A program made the translations under genes and the position numbers. Source: Aquisalinus luteolus (lineage in GTDB: Bacteria > Pseudomonadota > Alphaproteobacteria > Caulobacterales > Parvularculaceae). From it: 64,000 nt of DNA. Location of the stretch: contig NZ_VCJR02000001.1 in assembly GCF_009712425.2 (NCBI RefSeq), positions 1,740,001-1,804,000 on the forward strand, read 5' to 3'. This document shows, piece by piece, positions 18,362-28,525 of the stretch. The notes beneath the pieces were generated by a model. That model was given only the letters and a program-made list of their open reading frames with translations, made no database searches and had not been told where the DNA came from. The first letter of the stretch is position 1. Every line of letters begins with the position of its first letter.

Positions 18362-18435
18362 ATCACGCCGAAGACAGACAGCAACAACAGCGCAACGACG
18401 ATAAGGCCGACGATAAAAATTAGGTTCCTGATCAT
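18358..18435 (-). CDS. 25-residue single-helix membrane peptide
   Basis: This is a short minus-strand frame starting with ATG at 18435 and ending with TAG at 18358-18360, giving a 25-residue peptide that begins MIRNLIFIVGLIVV and ends LLSVFGVI. An AAGGAGA ribosome-binding site lies 7 bases upstream of the ATG. After two polar or charged residues the rest is a continuous hydrophobic helix, so it should insert in the inner membrane. Similar tiny hydrophobic proteins occur in alphaproteobacteria, but I know no function. It is convergent with ligD, overlapping its stop codon by 4 bases. Confidence 0.65.
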   Translation of the reverse strand: MIRNLIFIVGLIVVALLLLSVFGVI

Positions 18436-18522
18436 GGTATGTCTCCTTCTTCCGGATGCTCTTCATATAACGCGTGATTATCTGGATGACGACCCGCACC
18501 AATCTTGCTAAGTCACTCATCC

Positions 18523-19671
18523 ATGTTGATTATTACAGACACCGCCGCCCTCGCAGAGTTCTGTTCAGGCCTCCGGCAGCACCCATACGTCACCGTCGAT
18601 ACCGAATTCATGCGCGAAAAGACCTACTTTTCGCAGCTCTGCCTCATTCAGGCGGCCAGCCCGGCTGAGGCAGCGATCATCGACCCCCTCGCCGACGGCC
18701 TCGACCTGACGCCTTTCCTCGAGCTTCTCGCAGACCCGGCGGTGACCAAGGTCTTCCACGCCGCCCGTCAGGATATAGAGATCTTCTTCCAGATGATGCA
18801 GACGGTGCCGCAGCCGCTGTTCGACACCCAGATCGCGGCCATGGCCTGCGGCTATGGCGACCAGATCGGCTATGAGCCGCTGGTGCGCACCATTACCGGC
18901 AAGAGCCTCGACAAGGGCTCGCGCTTCACCGACTGGTCGCGCCGCCCGCTCACCGACCGGCAGCTGCAATATGCCATTGGCGACGTCACCCATCTGCGCG
19001 ATGTCTATGACGCACTGTCGTCTGAGCTTGCCCGCACCAATCGCCTCTCCTGGGTGATCGAGGAAATGGAAGCGCTGCTCTCCCCCGGGCTGTATTTCAC
19101 CCAGCCCGAAAACGCATGGAAGCGGCTCAAGCTGCGCAATACCAAGAGCAAGGAACTCGGCCCCCTGATGAAGATCGCCGAATGGCGGGAGGCAGAGGCC
19201 CAGAAGCGCGACGTGCCCCGCGCCCGCATTCTCAAGGACGACGCCCTGTTCGAGCTTGCCCGCCAGACGCCGGAAAGCCCGCAGGACCTCGCCCGCGCCC
19301 GTGGCATCCCCAACGGGTTCGAGCGCTCCAGCGCTGCCAAGGGGCTTCTGTCCGCCATCACGGAAGGCAAGGGTATCCCGAAAAACGACCTGCCGGACAT
19401 CGACCGCCCGCGCAACCTGCCACAGGTGCCGGGGGATGTGCTCGACCTGCTGCGCGTGCTGCTCGCCCGTCAGTGCAAGGAATATGACGTCGCGCCGAAA
19501 CTGATCGCCTCTGTCGCCGACCTCGAGGAAATCGCCCGCGATGACAATGCCGACGTACCAGCCATGAAAGGCTGGCGCCGCGAGGTTTTCGGCGAAGCCG
19601 CCCTGAAGCTGAAACACGGCAAGATCGCCATGAAGCTCACCAACGGCAATCTCGACCTGATCGAGAGCTAG
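18523..19671 (+). CDS. rnd: Ribonuclease D
   Basis: A 3'-5' exoribonuclease of the DEDDy group that trims tRNA and other stable RNA 3' ends. Motifs seen: VTVDTEFMREKTYF (Exo I, D and E), VFHAARQDIEIF (Exo II), and YAIGDVTHLRDVY (Exo III, Y and D), followed by an HRDC-type helical region (residues about 205-290). The product is 382 residues when starting from the ATG at 18523; a TTG six codons upstream is also in frame. It is convergent with the ppx gene, 3 bases between stop codons. Confidence 0.93.
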   Translation: MLIITDTAALAEFCSGLRQHPYVTVDTEFMREKTYFSQLCLIQAASPAEAAIIDPLADGLDLTPFLELLADPAVTKVFHAARQDIEIFFQMMQTVPQPLFDTQIAAMACGYGDQIGYEPLVRTITGKSLDKGSRFTDWSRRPLTDRQLQYAIGDVTHLRDVYDALSSELARTNRLSWVIEEMEALLSPGLYFTQPENAWKRLKLRNTKSKELGPLMKIAEWREAEAQKRDVPRARILKDDALFELARQTPESPQDLARARGIPNGFERSSAAKGLLSAITEGKGIPKNDLPDIDRPRNLPQVPGDVLDLLRVLLARQCKEYDVAPKLIASVADLEEIARDDNADVPAMKGWRREVFGEAALKLKHGKIAMKLTNGNLDLIES

Positions 19672-19674
19672 ACC

Positions 19675-21210
19675 TCAAACAAACTCCACCACCGCCTGCT
19701 TGCCCAAGAAATTGGCGAGGGTGTCGAGCCGCTTCGAGGCCAGCTCCCCCATCAGCCCGGCAAGCATTTCCGGGGCGGTGAAGACCAGCTTGTCGTCTAC
19801 CTGCGCCAACGTGCAGCCTTCGATGCCTTCGGCGGATTTCGGCGAGAAGTCAGCGGCAAAGCGCAGCATCAGGCCAATGCCCGTCGCCCGCTTCTGGAGC
19901 TCTTCACCGACCAGCTGGATCGGCACATGCTCGTTCGGCGTCGACGGCTTGCTCTTGTGGCGCTGGTATAACGCCATGGCGAGCGCGACGCGGTACGGGT
20001 GATCAATGCCAATGAAAGGCGAGCGCAGTGCCATGTCGCAGGCCTGGTCGGCGCGCATGTCCGGGTGGTGCAGCGCCGCGACGTCCGACAACAGGCACGC
20101 CGCCTGTCGTAAGCGCCGCTCCTGCTCACTTTCATCCGGCCACAGATCGTTTGTCATCACGAACACCGTCTCGCCGAAGGCCGGGTCCGGGCAATAGCGC
20201 AGCGCATATTCCTCGGCGAGCTCGATCAGCGGGTCGCGGCGACGCACATCCATGGGCAGCTTGTCGAACAACACTCCCTCGCGCACACCGCTGGAGGAGA
20301 CGATCAGCCGCTGCGCCCTGGTCATGTTGATCACGACTTTCATCACCATCGCCGCGTGGGGCAGGACGTCAATACGCTTCTTCTGGACACCCGGAATATT
20401 CTCCAGCGCCGCGGCGGACTGGTGCTCCAGCAGCTCGCAGATCTGGACCGCCTCGTCCTTGCTCATGACGTAGTGATGCAGCACCTGAAGGGGATAATTA
20501 CGCCGTGCCATATGTACCTTGGCGATAGCCCGCCACGCACCGCCGACGGCATGCAGGTCACCGGTTTTCACCTCGGTCAGCCACGGGTTCTCCGCCAGCC
20601 GGTCCTCGGTAAAGCTGACCGCGTCGATCACTTTCGGACCGCATTCCGCCATCAGGCGCAGCGGCCCGAGCGGCAGGCTCACCCGCTCGCCCAGCGGCTC
20701 GTCGAAATTGTCCGTGAACCGTGTCAGCTCCAGGCTGCCGCCACCCATGTCGCCGCACAGATGCGGTCGGTCCGGCTCACACACCACAGCGCCGGGATCG
20801 CCGGACAGCACACCAAGCGCCGCAAACCGGGCTTCTTCCTCGCCGGAGATCACTTCCGGCTGGAAGCCCAGATCCTCGATCCGCGCGATGAAGTCCGGCC
20901 CGTTGGAGGCTTCGCGGCTCGCCGCCGTCGCGAACACCGTCAGGTCCGGGTCGCCATAGCGCGCCAGCACGGCCTTGAAGCGGGCGAGCGTCAGCAGCGC
21001 CTCTTCCATCGCATCGTCGCGCAGCGCGCCGGTGTCAGGATCGCGCCGCCCGAGGCCGCACAGCGTCTTTTCGTTGAAGATGGAAACAGGCGTGCGGTCA
21101 GGCCCGCCATAGACGACCATCCGTACCGAGTTCGACCCGATATCGATCACCGCCCGGCGATGCCAGTGCCGGAACTGCGTGCGGGTCTGTTCTGCGGCTT
21201 TCAGGATCAC
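19675..21210 (-). CDS. ppx: Ppx/GppA family exopolyphosphatase
   Basis: It hydrolyses terminal phosphates of polyphosphate and perhaps pppGpp. The 511-residue protein has an actin-like ATPase fold: the first phosphate loop AVIDIGSNSVRMVVYGG lies near residue 20, and the second DMGGGSLELTRF near residue 150. The C-terminal part is an HD-like helical domain (residues about 320-500). It follows ppk by 36 bases on the same strand, so polyphosphate synthesis and degradation are encoded in one transcript. Confidence 0.92.
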   Translation of the reverse strand: MILKAAEQTRTQFRHWHRRAVIDIGSNSVRMVVYGGPDRTPVSIFNEKTLCGLGRRDPDTGALRDDAMEEALLTLARFKAVLARYGDPDLTVFATAASREASNGPDFIARIEDLGFQPEVISGEEEARFAALGVLSGDPGAVVCEPDRPHLCGDMGGGSLELTRFTDNFDEPLGERVSLPLGPLRLMAECGPKVIDAVSFTEDRLAENPWLTEVKTGDLHAVGGAWRAIAKVHMARRNYPLQVLHHYVMSKDEAVQICELLEHQSAAALENIPGVQKKRIDVLPHAAMVMKVVINMTRAQRLIVSSSGVREGVLFDKLPMDVRRRDPLIELAEEYALRYCPDPAFGETVFVMTNDLWPDESEQERRLRQAACLLSDVAALHHPDMRADQACDMALRSPFIGIDHPYRVALAMALYQRHKSKPSTPNEHVPIQLVGEELQKRATGIGLMLRFAADFSPKSAEGIEGCTLAQVDDKLVFTAPEMLAGLMGELASKRLDTLANFLGKQAVVEFV

Positions 21211-21246
21211 TCTTTACCTGCCTTGAGGCTAACCATGGCGTGATTC

Positions 21247-23514
21247 TTATTTCTTCTTCGGGCGCAGCTTGGTCGGCGCATTGCCCTTGATCGCCGCCCC
21301 CCGGCCCGACAGGCTCGGGTTGGTCATGCAATAGGAATGGATGTTGAACGGCTTCACGTTCTCCGGCGTCTGCAGGCGGCGGTAAGTGCCGTCCGGCATC
21401 ATCCGCCAGCTCTGTGCCTCGTCGTTCAGGTTCGCGACCATGATCTGGTCCAGCACCTGGCGGTGCACGGTCGGGTTCTCCACCGGGCACAGCACTTCCA
21501 CGCGACGGTTGAGGTTGCGCGGCATCAGGTCGGCAGAGCCGATATAGACCAGCGCGCTCTGGTTCGGCATCGGGTGGCCATTGCCGAAGCAATAGATGCG
21601 TGAATGCTCGAGGTACCGCCCGACGATTGAGCGCACACGGATATTCTCCGACAGCTCAGGCACGCCGGGCCGCAGGCAGCAGATGCCGCGCACGACGAGA
21701 TCGATCTGCACGCCCGCCGCACTCGCCTTGTACAACCGGTCGATGATGTCGCCATCGACCAGCGAGTTCATCTTCATCCAGATGGAGGCAGGCCGCCCGG
21801 CCTTCGCGTGCTCGATCTCGGCATCGATATGGCTGTACAGCTTGTCGCGAATGTTCAGCGGCGCGACGGCCATCTTCTCGAACGCCTCGGGCTCGGCATA
21901 GCCGGTGACGAAATTGAACACCCGTGCCGCATCCCTCGCAATCGCCTCGTTAGTCGTGAACAGGGCAAGGTCGGTATAGATCTTCGCCGTGATCGGGTGA
22001 TAGTTCCCGGTACCGATATGGACATAGGAGCGCGTGCCCTCGCCTTCCTTGCGCACGATCAGCGACAGCTTGGCGTGGGTCTTGTAGTCGACAAATCCGT
22101 ACACGACGTTGACGCCTGCCCGCTCCAGCGCCCGTGCCCAGCGGATATTGGCTTCCTCGTCGAAACGCGCCTTCAGCTCGACGAGCGCCGTCACGTTCTT
22201 GCCGGCTTCTGCCGCCTCGATCAGCGCCTCAACGATGGGCGACTGTTTCGAGGTGCGGTACAGCGTCTGCTTGATCGCAACGACATCCGGGTCGGCGGCA
22301 GCCTGTTTGAGGAACTGCACGACGACATCGAAACTCTCATAGGGGTGATGGACGACGATGTCCTTGGCCTTGATCGCCGAGAAGCAATCCCCGCCATGCT
22401 CGCGGATTCGCTCCGGGAAGCGCGCCTCGAACGGCGTGAACGTCAGGTCCGGCCGGTCATCGGGGATCAGCTCGCCAGACTGGGCCAGCCCGAGGATACC
22501 ATCGACCAGCACCACGTCGCGGCTTGTCACCTTCAGCTTCTGGGAGACCATGTCGATCAGCCGCTGCGGTGTTTCGGAATCCATCTTCAGGCGGATGACA
22601 TCGCCACGGCGGCGGCGGCGCAGTAGGGTTTCGAACTGCTGCACCAGGTCTTCGGCCTCTTCTTCCAGCTCCACATCGCTGTCACGCACCAGCCGGAAAG
22701 AGCCCTGGCCGATATTCTGGTAGCGCGGGAAAACATAATGCAGGAAACGCGCGATCACTTTTTCCAGCAGCACATACCGCACCCGCGGCAGGCCGTTTTC
22801 CATCTTCTCGCCGGACGGCAGGCGGATGAACCGGCCGATCTTGGCCGGCACCGGCAACAACGCCGTCATCTGCTTGCCCGACTTGTCGGCCTTCAGGTCG
22901 AAGCAGAGAACGAAACCGAGATTGGGAATGAACGGGAACGGGTGCGCGGGATCAAGCGCCAGCGGCGTCAGTACCGGGAAGATATTGTTGAGGAACTCGT
23001 CCTCGAGCCAGTCCATCTCGTCGCCGGACAGGTCTTCGGGGCTCAGGATTTCCACGCCGGCCTCGGCCATCTCGCCGATCAGTTCACGCCAGCAGCGCTG
23101 CTGTTCCTCCATCAGCTCCGAGGCCTGCTCGTTGATCATGTCGAGCTGCTGTTTCGGGGTCAGCCCTTCCTGCGACAGGGCGGTGATGCCCTCGCGCACC
23201 TGGCCGACCAGCCCGGCAACCCGGACCATGAAGAACTCATCGAGATTGCTTGCCGAGATCGACAGGAAGCGCAGGCGCTCCAGCACGGGGTGCTTTTCGT
23301 TCGCGGCCTCTTCCAGCACGCGCATGTTGAATTCCAGCCAGGACAGTTCGCGGTTGATGAACCTGTCGCTTGAGTCAGGCGATATCGGCACCAGCCCCTC
23401 GCCGACGCCTTCGGCCCGTTCGACCAGGTCACGCGTTTCGCGCCGTGCCCGCGAGGGGGGCCGCGTCTCGGCATCCATTTCCTGCAGGCTATCGGTCTTG
23501 CCGGCTTCAGACAT
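21247..23514 (-). CDS. ppk: Polyphosphate kinase 1
   Basis: It makes polyphosphate from ATP, reversibly, through a phosphohistidine. The 755-residue product has the N-terminal [19 protein letters not shown] segment, the [20 protein letters not shown] region, [16 protein letters not shown], and histidine-bearing active-site segments [11 protein letters not shown] and [11 protein letters not shown]. The C-terminal domain contains [19 protein letters not shown]. The first 45 residues are charged and likely disordered. ppk-ppx order and spacing indicate one transcription unit. Confidence 0.96.
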   Translation of the reverse strand: MSEAGKTDSLQEMDAETRPPSRARRETRDLVERAEGVGEGLVPISPDSSDRFINRELSWLEFNMRVLEEAANEKHPVLERLRFLSISASNLDEFFMVRVAGLVGQVREGITALSQEGLTPKQQLDMINEQASELMEEQQRCWRELIGEMAEAGVEILSPEDLSGDEMDWLEDEFLNNIFPVLTPLALDPAHPFPFIPNLGFVLCFDLKADKSGKQMTALLPVPAKIGRFIRLPSGEKMENGLPRVRYVLLEKVIARFLHYVFPRYQNIGQGSFRLVRDSDVELEEEAEDLVQQFETLLRRRRRGDVIRLKMDSETPQRLIDMVSQKLKVTSRDVVLVDGILGLAQSGELIPDDRPDLTFTPFEARFPERIREHGGDCFSAIKAKDIVVHHPYESFDVVVQFLKQAAADPDVVAIKQTLYRTSKQSPIVEALIEAAEAGKNVTALVELKARFDEEANIRWARALERAGVNVVYGFVDYKTHAKLSLIVRKEGEGTRSYVHIGTGNYHPITAKIYTDLALFTTNEAIARDAARVFNFVTGYAEPEAFEKMAVAPLNIRDKLYSHIDAEIEHAKAGRPASIWMKMNSLVDGDIIDRLYKASAAGVQIDLVVRGICCLRPGVPELSENIRVRSIVGRYLEHSRIYCFGNGHPMPNQSALVYIGSADLMPRNLNRRVEVLCPVENPTVHRQVLDQIMVANLNDEAQSWRMMPDGTYRRLQTPENVKPFNIHSYCMTNPSLSGRGAAIKGNAPTKLRPKKK

Positions 23515-23600
23515 GATCGCTGCTTTCCTCAGTTACTGGCTTTGCACTGCTGGCTCGATGGTGAGAGCCTATACCCCAACAGGCTTAATCTAGACCTAAA

Positions 23601-23622
23601 GGCGCGGGGATAAACCCGCACC
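23601..23622 (-). terminator. Hairpin after hdaA, terminator or small repeat
   Basis: On the minus strand a near-perfect 8-bp stem GGTGCGGG / CCCGCGCC with loop TTTATC is followed by TTT. It abuts the hdaA stop codon. It could be a weak terminator or a REP-type palindrome. Confidence 0.4.
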
Positions 23623-24338
23623 TACAGAACAGCGTCGGGAATGGTCGCCAGCACCTGTTGAACCAGAGCCTTGTCGATCTTTTTCTGCCGTTCCATGGCC
23701 TCTGAGTCCAGCACTTCCACGAATTGCCGAACCGCGTGAAAAGAACGCTTCAACCGCATGGCGGCAGAGGCAGCCACATCCCACGCAATCTTAACCTGCC
23801 GGTCGGCGAGCATCTGCTGGATCGCCTCGGTCATCAGCGCCTCGTCAGGCTTCTCGAGGCTGGCGGTAGGTGTCGCAGAAAGCCGCGAGGCCAGGTCATC
23901 CAGCCGCCCGTCGCCCTCGCCGGCCCAGTCTTTCGGGTTGCCGGTCCCGGCGAAGACATAGATCCGCCCGCGCTCGATGCAGACATTGATCAACCGCATC
24001 ACGTCGCTCGGTTCGCACAGATGGATATCGTCGACGAGGATCACCGGATCGTCCGGCAACGGATTTTGCCGGTTGCAGATATCATCACCTTCGTGAATGC
24101 GTACACCAGTGTCCCGGGCGACATAGGCGAGCAACAGGCTCTTGCCTGTCCCCGCCGGACCGGCAATCAGCATGGAATGGCTGCTGTTTGCATCGCCAAG
24201 ACCCGCCTCCCACGACTGCAGCATCCGCCGCGCCTCCTCATTGGTGGCGGAGGGCAGGAATGGCGGCAGGTCATCATCAGGGCTGGGCGTTCCAAACGGA
24301 AGCGGCAGCTGGCGGCGATTTCCGTCGTCAGTTCGCAT
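23622..24338 (-). CDS. hdaA: HdaA-type regulatory inactivator of DnaA
   Basis: A DnaA-related AAA+ protein that works with the beta sliding clamp to stimulate ATP hydrolysis by DnaA and prevent re-initiation. The 238-residue product begins MRTDDGNRRQLPLPF: Q10-F15 is a textbook clamp-binding motif. The AAA+ core follows: Walker A GPAGTGKS, Walker B VILVDDIH and the arginine-finger region RLSATPTASLEKP. The ATG at 24338 is chosen because it places the clamp motif at the N-terminus; longer in-frame extensions would run into the upstream gene. Its start overlaps the end of the DUF2066 gene by 11 bases. Confidence 0.92.
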   Translation of the reverse strand: MRTDDGNRRQLPLPFGTPSPDDDLPPFLPSATNEEARRMLQSWEAGLGDANSSHSMLIAGPAGTGKSLLLAYVARDTGVRIHEGDDICNRQNPLPDDPVILVDDIHLCEPSDVMRLINVCIERGRIYVFAGTGNPKDWAGEGDGRLDDLASRLSATPTASLEKPDEALMTEAIQQMLADRQVKIAWDVAASAAMRLKRSFHAVRQFVEVLDSEAMERQKKIDKALVQQVLATIPDAVL

Positions 24339-25977
24339 CGTCCTGGGGCTCATCCTCGTTTCCGGCGCTCTCGTCGGCCTGGCTACCCCCGACGAGGGAG
24401 CGCGGTCCATCGCGCAGGCGGCGCTCGCGGTCTGATGGGGCGGAGAATTCGCCAATCGCGTCTTCTGCCTGATCGACGAGGCCGGCACCCGGCAGGCCTC
24501 CCTCACCAAACTCGCCTTCAGCACGGCCATCGACAGGGCGCACGCGGTCGCGCACTTCATCGGCCTTTTCAGGCGTTGCCACGTTCCAGACGATATTGTC
24601 GACGGTCCACAGGATCACGTTTCTCTGGCGCATATCAGCGACCAGCTGGTCCATCGCACCAGCCACGGACACGGTGATCGTGCCGCCCTGCAGCGAGATC
24701 GGCCCGGTTTCGATACTCTCCACGATCGGCGAGTCTTCCAGCGCCCGGCGGATCAACGCGAAATCATCGAGCGAGTCGACCCACACATTCATGCGCACCT
24801 GGCGCACGACCGAGTGGTCGACCAGTGTCTGTGCCTTCCAGCCGGCCGCATAGCGGCTGACCATGTTTTCGACAGCCCGTTGGGCCAGCGCCGGGAAGTC
24901 ACCGGTCTTGTCACGGAAGAAGTTCTCGAACAGCGCCCGGCCCGGCTGCTCGCCGGAAGTGCGCACCAGAACACCGGAAGAGCCGAAGCCCGCCGTGTCA
25001 TCATAGAGCGCACCAGCGTTGTCGGCAGTGTAGTTCGCAGCGCTGCGACCGCTGGAGGCGAGATAGCCGTCGAGCAGGCGCCCGCGCATACGGTATTGGC
25101 CGTCTTCCTCATCCAGGAAGGCATGGGCGATCAGCACCTGCCGCACGCCATAGCGCTCGGCCATCTGGCGCAGCGCCTCCTGGTCAAAGGACAGGGCCGC
25201 CCCAACCGGCAGGATCTCCATGTCCGTCGCATCGCCGCGCGGCAGCAGCATGGGGGTCAGCTCATTGGTGAGGGACCGGGCCAGCCACGCCCGCGCCCAC
25301 GGATTGTTCGTCTCCCACAGGTAATCGCCGTTCTGGGTCTCCAGCACGGGAATGACCAGCGCCATGCGCGTCTGCGATTCGCTATAGGGAATACCGGCCC
25401 GTTTCAACAGGTTACGAATATCTTCTGCCTTGAAGCGATAGCTGATCTTGGCCGAATACGTGCGGGCGGAGGATTTCTCGTCAAAGACTGAAAAGCCCTG
25501 CTCCATGGCAGGCAGCTGCGAGGCATCGAGCATCACTGCCTGTTTGCCACCGGAATAGCTGCGGTCATAAAGGCTCGGCTCTGCGCCGGGGGGGCCTGCG
25601 CCATCACCGATGCCACCATCGGGCTCGACCGGCTGAGGCCCTTCGGCGGCGGGCGCGACATTGCCTGCGGCAAGGCGCGGCAGGTAATCCCAGTCTTCCT
25701 CGGCGGTCAGCCGGCGCAACAGGATATCCATCGCCCGCCGGCGGCCCCGGTCACGGGCGATCGCCTGCGCATCCGATGCACTTTCCGCCTCGGCACTGAC
25801 CGGCACCATCGGCACCTCGAACACGCTGCCTGCTCTCGCTTGAGCAACAGGCTGTGCAGTGGTGGCTGAGAGCTGGTTCCCGGTGCTGGCATCATCTGTC
25901 TGGGCGGCAACGGGGCCAGCCAGCACAATCGCCAGAGCCGAAACAATCAGGGCTAATCGCATGGTATACTTGTCCAT
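24328..25977 (-). CDS. DUF2066 domain-containing exported protein
   Basis: The 549-residue product has an N-terminal signal peptide (MRLALIVSALAIVLAGPVAAQ) and the DUF2066 pattern: EVPMVPVSAEAESASDAQ, a run of AIARDRGRRRAMDILLRRLT, and YSAKISYRFKAEDIRNLLKRAGIPYSE-type segment. The C-terminal 130 residues repeat a small alpha/beta motif, then a low-complexity acidic tail. The family is found next to hdaA in related bacteria; its biochemical role is unknown, and an envelope location is implied by the signal. The start at 25977 has GAAGGA just upstream; MRLALIV five codons later is a plausible alternative. Confidence 0.8.
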   Translation of the reverse strand: MDKYTMRLALIVSALAIVLAGPVAAQTDDASTGNQLSATTAQPVAQARAGSVFEVPMVPVSAEAESASDAQAIARDRGRRRAMDILLRRLTAEEDWDYLPRLAAGNVAPAAEGPQPVEPDGGIGDGAGPPGAEPSLYDRSYSGGKQAVMLDASQLPAMEQGFSVFDEKSSARTYSAKISYRFKAEDIRNLLKRAGIPYSESQTRMALVIPVLETQNGDYLWETNNPWARAWLARSLTNELTPMLLPRGDATDMEILPVGAALSFDQEALRQMAERYGVRQVLIAHAFLDEEDGQYRMRGRLLDGYLASSGRSAANYTADNAGALYDDTAGFGSSGVLVRTSGEQPGRALFENFFRDKTGDFPALAQRAVENMVSRYAAGWKAQTLVDHSVVRQVRMNVWVDSLDDFALIRRALEDSPIVESIETGPISLQGGTITVSVAGAMDQLVADMRQRNVILWTVDNIVWNVATPEKADEVRDRVRPVDGRAEGEFGEGGLPGAGLVDQAEDAIGEFSAPSDRERRLRDGPRSLVGGSQADESAGNEDEPQDDAN

Positions 25978-26163
25978 TCTTCCTTCAGGCGCCCTTATAC
26001 AGTGCTTGACCGGCCCTGACACCCTTAAAGTCCGGTCAGATTGCCCCCAAATTATGACCCGACACCATCATGGGAGCCGGGCAAAATTGCGGCACGCAAA
26101 CCCTGCTTGCGTATGGGAAAACCAGCCCCTTTCCAATCGTGGCAAACCTGCTAAACACCCGTC

Positions 26164-27183
26164 ATGAGCGATGCATATAAAAAGGCAGGCGTCGATATCG
26201 ATGCCGGTGACAGGCTGGTAAAGGCCATCGGCCCGCTGGCCAAATCGACCATGCGCCCCGGCGTGATGGGCTCCATCGGCGGCTTTGGCGGCCTGTTCGA
26301 CCTGAAGGATGCCGGGTTCACCGACCCGATCCTCGTTTCCGGTACGGATGGCGTCGGCACCAAGCTGAAAATCGCCTTCGACACCGGTCTGCACGACACG
26401 ATCGGCATCGATCTTGTCGCCATGTGCGCCAATGACGTTCTCGCCCAGGGCGCGCTGCCGCTGTTCTTCCTCGACTACTTTGCCACGGGCAAGCTCGATA
26501 CCGGCGTCGCCGAAACCGTCATCGCGGGCATCGCCGAGGGCTGCCGCCAGGCCGGCTGCGCGCTCATCGGCGGCGAAACGGCCGAGATGCCGGGCATGTA
26601 CGGCCAGGGCGAATACGACCTGGCCGGTTTCTGCGTCGGCGCAGCCGAACGCGATGCCCTGCTACCGCTTCAGGCTGGACCCGGCGGGATGAAAGCGGGC
26701 GACGTGATGATCGGCCTGCCCTCCTCGGGCGCCCATTCCAACGGCTATTCCCTGATCCGCAAGATCGTCGCTGAATCCGGTCTCGGCTGGCAAGACGCCG
26801 CGCCCTTCGCCGAGGGCAAGACCGTCGGCGAGGCGCTCATCACCCCGACCAAACTCTACATCAATGCGCTCAAGCCTCTCCTCGCCGCCCGGCAGGTCAA
26901 GGGCTTTGCCCACATCACCGGCGGCGGGCTGACCGATAACGTCCCCCGCGTCCTGCCGGAAACGCTGACCCCGCGCTATGACGAGAGCGCCCTTTCCCTG
27001 CCACCGGTGTTCCAGTGGCTGCAGCAGCAAGGCAACCTCTCCCTTGCCGACATGCGCCGCACCTTCAACAGCGGCATTGGCGGCGTCCTCATTGTCGACC
27101 CGGCCCATGCGGGCGATGTCATCACCTCGCTTGAGACCGCCGGCGAAGAACCCGTCGTCATCGGCGACCTCGCCGGGACGTAG
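26164..27183 (+). CDS. purM: Phosphoribosylformylglycinamidine cyclo-ligase (AIR synthase)
   Basis: The ATP-dependent fifth step of purine synthesis: FGAM to AIR. The 339-residue product shows [69 protein letters not shown] and the C-terminal [13 protein letters not shown], all characteristic of PurM. It is divergent from the DUF2066-hdaA-ppk-ppx block and heads an operon with purN, 12 bases downstream. Confidence 0.97.
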   Translation: MSDAYKKAGVDIDAGDRLVKAIGPLAKSTMRPGVMGSIGGFGGLFDLKDAGFTDPILVSGTDGVGTKLKIAFDTGLHDTIGIDLVAMCANDVLAQGALPLFFLDYFATGKLDTGVAETVIAGIAEGCRQAGCALIGGETAEMPGMYGQGEYDLAGFCVGAAERDALLPLQAGPGGMKAGDVMIGLPSSGAHSNGYSLIRKIVAESGLGWQDAAPFAEGKTVGEALITPTKLYINALKPLLAARQVKGFAHITGGGLTDNVPRVLPETLTPRYDESALSLPPVFQWLQQQGNLSLADMRRTFNSGIGGVLIVDPAHAGDVITSLETAGEEPVVIGDLAGT

Positions 27184-27195
27184 GGGCCCGTCGGC

Positions 27196-27786
27196 ATGCA
27201 GAAAGTAAAGACCGCCGTCCTCATTTCCGGCTCCGGCTCGAACCTTCAGGCGCTGATTGACGCGGGCAAGGATGATGCCTGGCCGGTAGAGATCGCGCTC
27301 GTCATCTCCAACAAGCCTGACGCCTATGGCCTGACCCGCGCGCAGGATGCGGGCATCGAGACGCTGGTCATCAACCACCGCGACTATGACGGTCGCGAGG
27401 CGTTCGACACCGCCATCGACGATGCCCTGCAGCACCATGATATCGAGCTGGTCTGTCTGGCCGGGTTCATGCGCATCCTGACGGCTGACTTCACCACGAA
27501 CTGGAAGGGGCGCATGCTGAACATTCACCCTTCCCTCCTGCCCTCCTTCCGCGGCATCAACGCCCAGAAACAGGCGCTCGACGCCGGCGTTAAAATCTCC
27601 GGCTGTACCGTCCACCTCGTCACCCCGGATCTCGATGACGGGCCCATCATCGGCCAGTCGGCGGTGCCGGTTAAGGATGGCGATACCGTCGAAACCCTGT
27701 CGCAGAGAATCCTGACGGCTGAACATGTCCTCTATCCAGAATGCGTCGGAAAATATGCAGGCTGGATGCGGCAATTCGGCGACTGA
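27196..27786 (+). CDS. purN: Phosphoribosylglycinamide formyltransferase
   Basis: Third step of purine synthesis: transfer of a formyl group from 10-formyl-THF to GAR. The 196-residue product carries the phosphate loop SGSGSNLQAL, the catalytic N-H-D set in MLNIHPSLLPSF (N and H) and GCTVHLVTPDLDDGPII (D). It follows purM by 12 bases. Confidence 0.97.
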   Translation: MQKVKTAVLISGSGSNLQALIDAGKDDAWPVEIALVISNKPDAYGLTRAQDAGIETLVINHRDYDGREAFDTAIDDALQHHDIELVCLAGFMRILTADFTTNWKGRMLNIHPSLLPSFRGINAQKQALDAGVKISGCTVHLVTPDLDDGPIIGQSAVPVKDGDTVETLSQRILTAEHVLYPECVGKYAGWMRQFGD

Positions 27787-27967
27787 TCCCGCCCCTACGC
27801 CATCTAAGATTGACATTCGCAACCACTGATCGGCATTTCCGGCTTGAACCGGGCTAACATGCTGAATGTTTTCCTAAAAATTGCGAAAAATCCGAGCGGC
27901 GTTTCTTCCGCGCTATTAACATTTTGGTATCACAATCGGCCTCGTTGCAAACCTAACGGGGCATCTG

Positions 27968-28504
27968 ATGATGATCGTCGACAAGTTCAGAAAGTTTCTG
28001 TCCGGCAAGGATGATGGCACTTCCGCCGTCGAATTTGCCATCGTTGCGCCAGTGTTTTTCTTCATGGTGTTCAGCATCATCGAGTCTTCGCTTTTCATGC
28101 TGCACCGGCACTCGCTGCGTTATGTGGTTTTCGAATCGACCCGCGATATCCAGACGGGTGAGATCCAGCGGGCCGGAACGCCGGCAGAGGCGTTCAAGAC
28201 CGCCTATTGTTCGCACACGCCATCCTTTGTCGACTGCAACTCCATCCAGTTCGATGTGCGTGCTTTCAATTCGCTCAGCGCGGTAACGTTCGAAAAGCCC
28301 GAATTCGATGACGAGGGCACGGCGACGAACTTCAATTTCAACCCCGGTCGCCAGGAACAGGTCACCATGGTCACTGCCGCCATGCGCTACAAGTTCAATA
28401 CACCGGTGCTGAAGGAGGTGTTCCAGCCCGATGGCAAGCCGGTCCTGATGGTTGGCTACTCGATCGCCAAGAACGAGCCGTTCGGCTGTATCGACGAGTG
28501 CTGA
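27968..28504 (+). CDS. TadE-like pilus-assembly pseudopilin
   Basis: The 178-residue product has the TadE/TadG signature at its N-terminus: a short basic stretch, then GTSAVEFAIVAPVFFFMVFSIIESSLFM, a type IV-pilin-like hydrophobic helix with the conserved glutamate after the start of the helix. The rest is presumably periplasmic and has three or four cysteines including C-terminal FGCIDEC. It is the first of three genes of a small operon with related N-termini. The Tad system exports thin adhesive Flp pili; the core Tad secretion genes are not in the window. Confidence 0.85.
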   Translation: MMIVDKFRKFLSGKDDGTSAVEFAIVAPVFFFMVFSIIESSLFMLHRHSLRYVVFESTRDIQTGEIQRAGTPAEAFKTAYCSHTPSFVDCNSIQFDVRAFNSLSAVTFEKPEFDDEGTATNFNFNPGRQEQVTMVTAAMRYKFNTPVLKEVFQPDGKPVLMVGYSIAKNEPFGCIDEC

Positions 28505-28525
28505 GGGAACGGCCAGGGGCAATCG

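Noticed and set aside
18326-18520. 64-codon minus-strand frame overlapping the small membrane peptide
   Set aside because: It is out of frame with the peptide that has a good ribosome-binding site, is charged and unlike any family, and starts inside the rnd upstream region.
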